NCBI GenBank assembly: GCA_015499985.1
Contig: JAAAUF010000562.1
Location: 1 to 27,716, forward strand
Reading direction: 5' to 3'
Length of the DNA: 27,716 nucleotides
Source of the DNA: Haplosporangium gracile
Taxonomy: Eukaryota > Mortierellomycota > Mortierellomycetes > Mortierellales > Mortierellaceae
Shown here: positions 22,295 through 27,716 of the stretch, piece after piece
How positions within the stretch are numbered: the stretch's first letter is position 1
Layout: each line of letters opens with the position of its first letter
Made by a program: the position numbers and the translations under genes
The notes under the pieces: model-generated
What the model was told of the DNA's origin: nothing
The model's input: the letters and a program-made list of their open reading frames with translations, nothing else
The model's database searches: none

Positions 22295-23763
22295 AAAGAA
22301 GAAGAGCAAAAGGGTAAAAAGGAGAGGGGAAAAGAGAAGACAAGAAGAAGGAAGGACGGAGTGAGAGTGACGAGAGTGAGAGTAAGTGAGTTAAGGCACC
22401 GGCTATTTGGCGATGAATGTGTCATTGTTCACTGGGATTGAGTAAGTTCAAGGCACCTGAACAAACAAACAATTCAGTACAAAACAACAAACATAAGCGA
22501 TGTGTGTGTTACCACAGTGTAAGCACAGTACAGCTGTTTGTGTGACAATGACAGTAACAACTTGTCGTTGCATCCCTCACTAAGACACCCGATCCTTCGC
22601 TTGGCTAGCCGTCTTGCCAGGCCCGCACTTTTTTGCATAATTGAAACCGGGCCAGTCTTTTCCATCCGAGAGCCCAAGAGACCGATTTTATTCTTCATTT
22701 TTATCTTCTCTTTTCGCTCCAGGGCCAAACAGCATTCAGTAACAGACTGAATTGGGAATAGAAAAGAAATATGCTCCTTCTCTGTCTCGCTCGCTTTTGC
22801 TTTCTATCCTTTCTATTTCGCTCAATCAGGCCCCGTCGTCGTCATCAACGTCATTCCTAGCTTAACAGGGGGATGGAACGAAAGGAGGGACCTGAAATAA
22901 TTGACGATCGCCCTCTTTGTCTATAGAGAACCTGTGTTTATTAATAGAACAGCACTACTCTATCATTCTTGCTTTCCCTCTTCCCTGTTGGCGATGCAAC
23001 CTATGCATGCGCTGCGAATCATCCGGAACAGCCTGCTCAGGGGGGGAAGGGAAAGAAAAATACATGATTTAAGGCTCCAATGAAAGAACAGCTTAACTCA
23101 CCCAAGGAGTCCGTCCAAAAAGAATTGAGACACGTGCCACCTTCGAGGCGCGGTTCCTGTACAAAAAGAGGAGCAGGAAAAAACAAGCAATCGAGTCAGT
23201 TAGTCGGTTACGAGGGGTCGGGGTCCATGTGTGGCTGTGAATGGAACAAGGGAAGGAAAATGAGCTCAGGTCAAGTGTAACGCGATCTTCAGCTTAAACG
23301 CAAGACATAGTCAAAAGTAACTACGCTGGTTGAATAGAGACTAGCTTTTTATCATCACAGCTCTTTAAGAGAAAGGTTCATGATGCGACGCGTGCCGAGC
23401 CTGGTTTGTTACCTTTGTACAGTACAAAATGAAGCTTCGGCGCCATCCACTTTTCAGCAAGAAAAGAGGATCATTCAATGATGATGGACGAGACTCATTT
23501 CCTGTCGGCGGGTCCCAGAGTTGTCTAAGAGAGAGAGTCTCCTGTTTCCAGTCTGAATCCAGCGAGGATCCTGTTCCTGCTTCTTCAAGTTATTATTGTG
23601 GTGTCCTGTCCTGCATGAGTGAGCGAGTTGATCCGAGTCGAGTTGATTGTGAAGACGTGATAACAGACCGACTTTTTTTTTCTAAACACATTTTTTGCTT
23701 TTGTGAATAGTTCCAGTGTCACGTGCGGTGGCGTGAGGTGTGCTTTGATCCTTGTCCCCCCAT

Positions 23764-23785
23764 CCGCACGCACGCACGCACGCAC
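23764..23785. repeat. (CGCA)n tetranucleotide repeat
   Basis: Five CGCA units, about 545 bp upstream of the UBL gene start. Confidence 0.9.
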
Positions 23786-23837
23786 CACAAGAAAAGGAGA
23801 AAAAAAGAATGGGTGAGCGTGAGGGTGTGCCTTCACA

Positions 23838-23881
23838 CTTTAACCCTTCACCCTTCACCCTTTACCCTTCACCCTTCACCC
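23838..23881 (-). repeat. Heptamer (TTCACCC)n, G-quadruplex motif on the minus strand
   Basis: Six consecutive 7-bp units of the form TTCACCC, TTTACCC or TTAACCC. On the minus strand this gives six GGG tracts separated by 4-nt loops. It lies about 450 bp upstream of the UBL gene start. Confidence 0.95.
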
Positions 23882-24247
23882 AAAGGCCATGCTTTGGTAT
23901 CTATTGGCATTATTACCAAACAAGAAGCTCTTTTTGTTCTGACCGCCCCCTTTTTTTGACTTGTTTTCTTCTTCTTCTCTTCGTCCTCCTTTCCCCATCC
24001 ACAGCTCCCTCTCACACTCCCACCTCTTCGTCCTCACTCACTTCTGAATCAATCAATCTTTCTTCTTGTTTTTTTTTGTCTCTTGCTCTTGAAACACACA
24101 TACATACACACGCGAACAGCACCACGCCGCTTCCCCTCCTTTCTTATCGAGTCTGTTGTCTTGTTTGTATTCTTGCAAACAAACAACACAACAGCACCCC
24201 ACGTACATTGCTGTTACCATTCACTCCTGCCCACATTCATCCACTTA

Positions 24248-24264
24248 CTACATATATATATATA
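24248..24264. repeat. (TA)n tract near the core promoter
   Basis: ATATATATATATA run about 65-80 bp before the start codon of the UBL gene. It may act as a TATA-like element, but position alone supports this. Confidence 0.7.
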
Positions 24265-24326
24265 CGCTACCGTAGCCTACTCTGACTTGAGCTGAAAGAC
24301 CAAGGCAACAACAGCGTACGACAACC

Positions 24327-26252
24327 ATGGGCACGCTGACCCTCACGATACAACCTCCAGCACCATCATACTCCCCATACGAACATCCAGACACCTTCTC
24401 GGTTACTCTTGACAGCCACTCGACTGTCAAACACCTCAAGCAGGTCGTCTTTCAGCACCAGGTCCGCTCCCTTGTTCTTGCTCTTCCTTTTCCTCTTCCG
24501 CCTGCAACTGACCTTGGACTGATCTTTGACGGACACACCCTCAACGACACCGACACCCTCGATAAAGTCTTTGAAAAGGTATTCACATACACAGCGGACT
24601 CAGAGCTGTATCCTTATCAAGCCAGGCAAACCCTAAAGAAGACCTGGTTCTTATTGCTATTCCTTTTTTTTTGTCTTTCCCCAAACACTCGAACACTAGG
24701 TGGACTGCACAGCCTCCTTGCCCCATATTCACCTCATCGTGCCATCATCGGAACCGAAAGGCTTTTTAGACGTTAACGAGCCTTGCTCGCCTGCTCCCTT
24801 GCACTTCCACGACCAGTTTACTTCACCAGCTCCAGCCTTAAATTACTACGCTCCCGGATCGACTTCACCATCTCGGCAACGAACAACTACTACTACTTCG
24901 ACCCCTGCAGAAGGAAGCAGCACACCTACGCCAGGAACCACTGAGCGGTGTTACAGCAATATGGCAGAAGGCAGTCCAATGTCAAGTGTTCCCGAGAAAA
25001 AAGCGGCATATTCTGTACCACCAGTGTATCCTACCCTGTTTCCGCAAGTCTTGGCGCAATTTCAGTATCAATACGTTCTCGTAAAGTAAGATTCCACAAC
25101 TGTCTGTTACATTTAGTCTTGCAGATCCAACTTCCACCTCGGGCATCCAGAGAACTCCTTGTTGATGATACTGACAATGTATCATCCCTCCGGCTTGAAC
25201 TTGTTTACTTTCTAGCGGAATGCCATACTTGGCGCCTTCGTACTACATACCGCTTCTTCACATGCAACAGTTTGCTATCTTTGGACACGCAGCAGCAATC
25301 TCGTCCTCAGGGCTCGGATTTAATTCACCCGTGAATGAGCTCCATCAACAAAATCAGCCACAGCCACAGCGGGAAGCAGGAGCAGCGGTCGCACCGGAGA
25401 GAAATGCTCAAGATCAAGCCGCCAGGGGCCAGCGCCGAGCTGCCTCGTTGTGGCTTCTTCTCAAGCTGGCCTTCGGTGTCTACCTTTTCAGTCAGAACGG
25501 AAGCATCGAACGCATTGTGTTATTGCACATTGCCGCTCTCATCATCTTTTTGTAAGTGTTGCATCTATAAGGAAGCTCTTGCCATTACGCGTTGCTTCAA
25601 AACATCGAAGCTGGCTTACTAAAGATTGCATATCGAACATCAATCTCGAACTACCCGTAGACACCAGACTGGCCGACTCCGAATTGTTCGCAGAGTGCCG
25701 CGTCCACAACAGGAAGTTCATAGAGATCCAGCAGCGAACGCAGCAGGAGCGGCAGAGCAGCTTCCCGCTCCTCTGACAAATCGACCTGCCACACCTGCGC
25801 AGACCAGTTCAACCCCCGCGACTACTTCAGTGGTGTGCGATGGCTCCAGTACGGCGTCATCTAGCGTTGTCAGCAAAGAAGTTGACTATTCGAAGAATGA
25901 TGGTGGTTCGCAGATGCCCGATGAAAAGCATCGATCGATTAAACTCGATCCTGCACCAGTCATACCATCTGAACAAAGCGTAACAACGACAGCGTCAGCG
26001 ACTTTATCATTCAGTCAGCCAAGCACCAGTGAAAATACGGATTCACAGAACACCTGCACGGCCGCTGAGCAGGCAGGCTCGGCCGCCAGTATGACACCTC
26101 CTACTGCTGGTCTCCCTGAAGAACAGAGGGGCTCAACTTGGCGGCATGTTGAACATGGGATTCTTACGTTTATCGCGTCGTTGATTCCAACACCTCCAGA
26201 GAATGAGCAGTTGGAGGCCAATGCCGTCCCTGCCGCAGAGCGCGCACTATAG
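24327..26252 (+). CDS. Usa1/HERP-like UBL membrane protein (ER-associated degradation)
   Basis: Exons 24327-24578, 24700-25085, 25216-25551 and 25661-26252 join in frame to 521 aa. Residues 1 to about 102 form a ubiquitin-like domain: TLTLTIQ at the start, TVKHLKQVVFQHQ, LIFDGHTLNDTDTLDKVF, and a closing HIHLIVPSS strand. A Pro/Ser/Thr linker and a YQYVLVNGMPYLAPS block (about 206-220) follow. Two hydrophobic segments lie at about 291-304 (WLLLKLAFGVYLF) and 309-326 (IVLLHIAALIIFL), separated by SQNGS. This hairpin pattern is typical of HERPUD/Usa1, which scaffold the Hrd1 ubiquitin ligase in the ER membrane during ERAD. The C-terminal 190 residues are low-complexity Ser/Thr/Gln, ending with an ILTFIASLIPTPP helix. 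The splice from 25085 to 25216 was set by the LVNGMPYLAPS junction; reading through it gives a stop. ATG sits in ACC ATG G. AATAAA is at 26402-26407. Loss of the classic ubiquitin surface is not testable here. Confidence 0.85.
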
Positions 26253-26269
26253 GACACATACATACACAT

Positions 26270-26273
<4 letters not shown>

Positions 26274-26301
<28 letters not shown>
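26274..26301. repeat. (TC)n microsatellite in the 3' UTR
   Basis: About thirteen TC units starting some 20 bp after the UBL gene stop codon, so probably inside its transcript. Confidence 0.95.
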
Positions 26302-26304
<3 letters not shown>

Positions 26305-27626
26305 TCACTCGCGTACTAGCGTTCAACTTGTATAGTTTTCTTCCCTTTTTGAGTCTTTCCCTGACTCGTTGTACAGACCACACTGACTTAGTTTTATGTG
26401 AAATAAACCACCACATAAACTGATCGGATGCGGTAATTGACCATTCAGTGGTCTCTTCCTTGCGTCCAATGTGGCAGCATATTTTCTTTCAAGTACTATT
26501 TTTACGGTATTCCATGATAGAGCCCAAGAAATACAGACAATTTGTGAGCATGATTCTCAACACTGTAAGCGATGGCAAGAAGAACTCTAGAGGGATGATG
26601 CTGTTATGTTGTAGATGCAGCAGGCGATGGCATGTCTCTCGAAAGGTCATATTCGTTGCGGCTGCCAAAGGACTCAAGGGGAGCGTGTGGAACCAGACCT
26701 GTATCCTTTTTACGTTTTCATGGGGGCTCTATGTTGACATTTCTGAGTAAAGTGTAGTCGTGTGCCTTGCGCGTACAAACACTGCATATGCATGCAATTT
26801 TCCTTCGTCGTTTCCTGCCCAAACCATGTACCGGTATCGTTATTCATATCTGGCTCTAACAAAAGAACCACAATTGTATCCTATTTCCCTTGCTGCAATC
26901 CTTCTCTGTCTTTCTGAACATGTTCTCTTTGTTGAGTGTTATCCTTGCTTCCTCTTGTCATTCGTCCTCCAGTGTAGTTCTTGTTGTGAGAACTCTGACG
27001 AAGAACAAAAATTTGTCGTGCTAATACAGATGACACGCGCTGTTAAGTTAGCAAAAGACACCAAGTGACAAACTGTACAATACATTCCTTTCTGTCAGAT
27101 ATTGCTCTTCCTTGAATGGAGACTGGTTGAATTCGAAAGTTGACAACGGGAAACGGGTCAACTAGGATTGGCAGACTTGGATAGGTTGACAGGTTGTATT
27201 GGTTGAGGAGGGAGTGCAACTTTTTCCTGAACCTCCAACGAGAGATCGTCGAAATAAGTCGCGTCCTTGCTTGTCGACCCTGATTGCTGCGTACTGAGAA
27301 GGATAGATGGTGTTTGCGAGCTGAAGGAAATGCGCGAAGATGAAAAAAAAAATCGCGATTACCTTTCATGGTGGGCACGTCTTACTGAGAAATGAAATAA
27401 AATGAAGGGAGGGGATGTTACGGCAAAGGTGCGTTTGTCGGTTAGCGGATCCGAAGAAACCGTCACCTTTACAGGAGTACTTCACCAAAAAGGTCCAAAA
27501 AAGGTAAAGTTTCAAGTTGCATAAATACAACCGACTCTCCAGCCACCGAACATTGGACTTTGTCGTCTCATGTGAATTAGCCCCGTCTAGCCTCTCCGAT
27601 TGTCCAAAAGAAGGTGTTGGTCGTTG

Positions 27627-27716
27627 GGGGGGGGGGGGGGTATTTTTTTTTTTTTTTTGTTCTTTGGGTTCTTTTTTGAACAAAAAAAAAAAAAATTCCT
27701 CTTTCCCCCCCCCCCC
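27627..27716. repeat. G, T, A and C homopolymers at window edge
   Basis: A run of about 13 G is followed by a T run, then an A run and a terminal C run. Like the T-rich left edge, this looks like a contig end in low-complexity or low-quality sequence. Confidence 0.8.

Larger units (their letters stand above)
19924..24326. promoter_or_regulatory. 4.4-kb divergent intergenic region
   Basis: Separates the outward-facing starts of the zinc-finger gene and the UBL membrane-protein gene. It should hold both promoters and 5' UTRs, perhaps with non-coding 5' exons. It contains many microsatellites (listed separately), long purine/pyrimidine-biased stretches and short frames with no recognisable domain. 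The part at 23940-24326 is CT- and AC-rich on the plus strand and includes a TA repeat about 70 bp before the UBL gene start, consistent with a core promoter/5' UTR. No tRNA or transposon was recognised. Confidence 0.5.
26253..27716. other. Gene-free right flank
   Basis: Holds the 3' UTR of the UBL gene. After that the sequence has short frames on both strands (for example 26448-26750 plus and 27043-27378 minus) with no recognisable domain, splice pattern or codon bias like the neighbours. No RNA gene was recognised. Confidence 0.5.

Noticed and set aside
25130..25215. Separate short exon between the second and third exons of the UBL gene (acceptor after CTTGCAG)
   Set aside because: It would leave a 37-nt intron and break the LVNGMPYLAPS junction; a single 130-nt intron from 25086 to 25215 fits better.

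Overview
The window looks like nuclear DNA of an intron-rich fungus, most likely an early-diverging (Mortierella-like) one. All eight genes have eukaryotic GT..AG introns, mostly 60-170 nt, and AATAAA signals follow several stop codons. The gene content fits a fungus: a Kre9/Knh1-like wall protein, an Msn2-type C2H2 factor, a Usa1/HERP-like ERAD protein and a cytosolic 5-hydroxyisourate hydrolase. The Mortierella placement rests on the general look of the proteins and introns, not on a search. Spliced models were built by hand from reading-frame continuity, splice sites and protein motifs.

Layout: (1) 444-2311, minus strand, a ten-exon epoxide-hydrolase-type alpha/beta hydrolase. (2) 2672-4140, minus, a secreted protein with a Kre9/Knh1-like domain and a Q/K-rich middle. 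(3) 4694-6433, plus, ribosomal protein eS8 (RPS8), divergent from gene 2, with a 4-nt first coding exon and an 809-nt intron. (4) 7492-8138, plus, 5-hydroxyisourate hydrolase. (5) 8332-10008, minus, a coiled-coil protein with two stathmin-like repeats. (6) 10677-14133, plus, the RNase P/MRP subunit POP1 in nine exons. (7) 17199-19923, minus, a two-finger C2H2 transcription factor. (8) 24327-26252, plus, a ubiquitin-like, two-pass membrane protein of the Usa1/HERP type.

Two long gene-free stretches stand out: 14134-17198 (3.1 kb, between the convergent ends of POP1 and the zinc-finger gene) and 19924-24326 (4.4 kb, between divergent starts of the zinc-finger and UBL genes). They carry simple repeats, a diverged 112-bp tandem duplication, nested A/T palindromes and three separate G-quadruplex-capable tracts. 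One of these is a 9-bp TTAGGGGTA-type minisatellite.

The genes are housekeeping or individual functions (translation, tRNA/rRNA processing, purine catabolism, ERAD, wall, epoxide detoxification) and do not form an obvious cluster. No tRNA, rRNA, CRISPR, transposase or viral gene was recognised. The most unusual gene is the tandem stathmin-like protein, because stathmins are best known as animal microtubule regulators. Both window ends lie in long homopolymers, which suggests contig edges.
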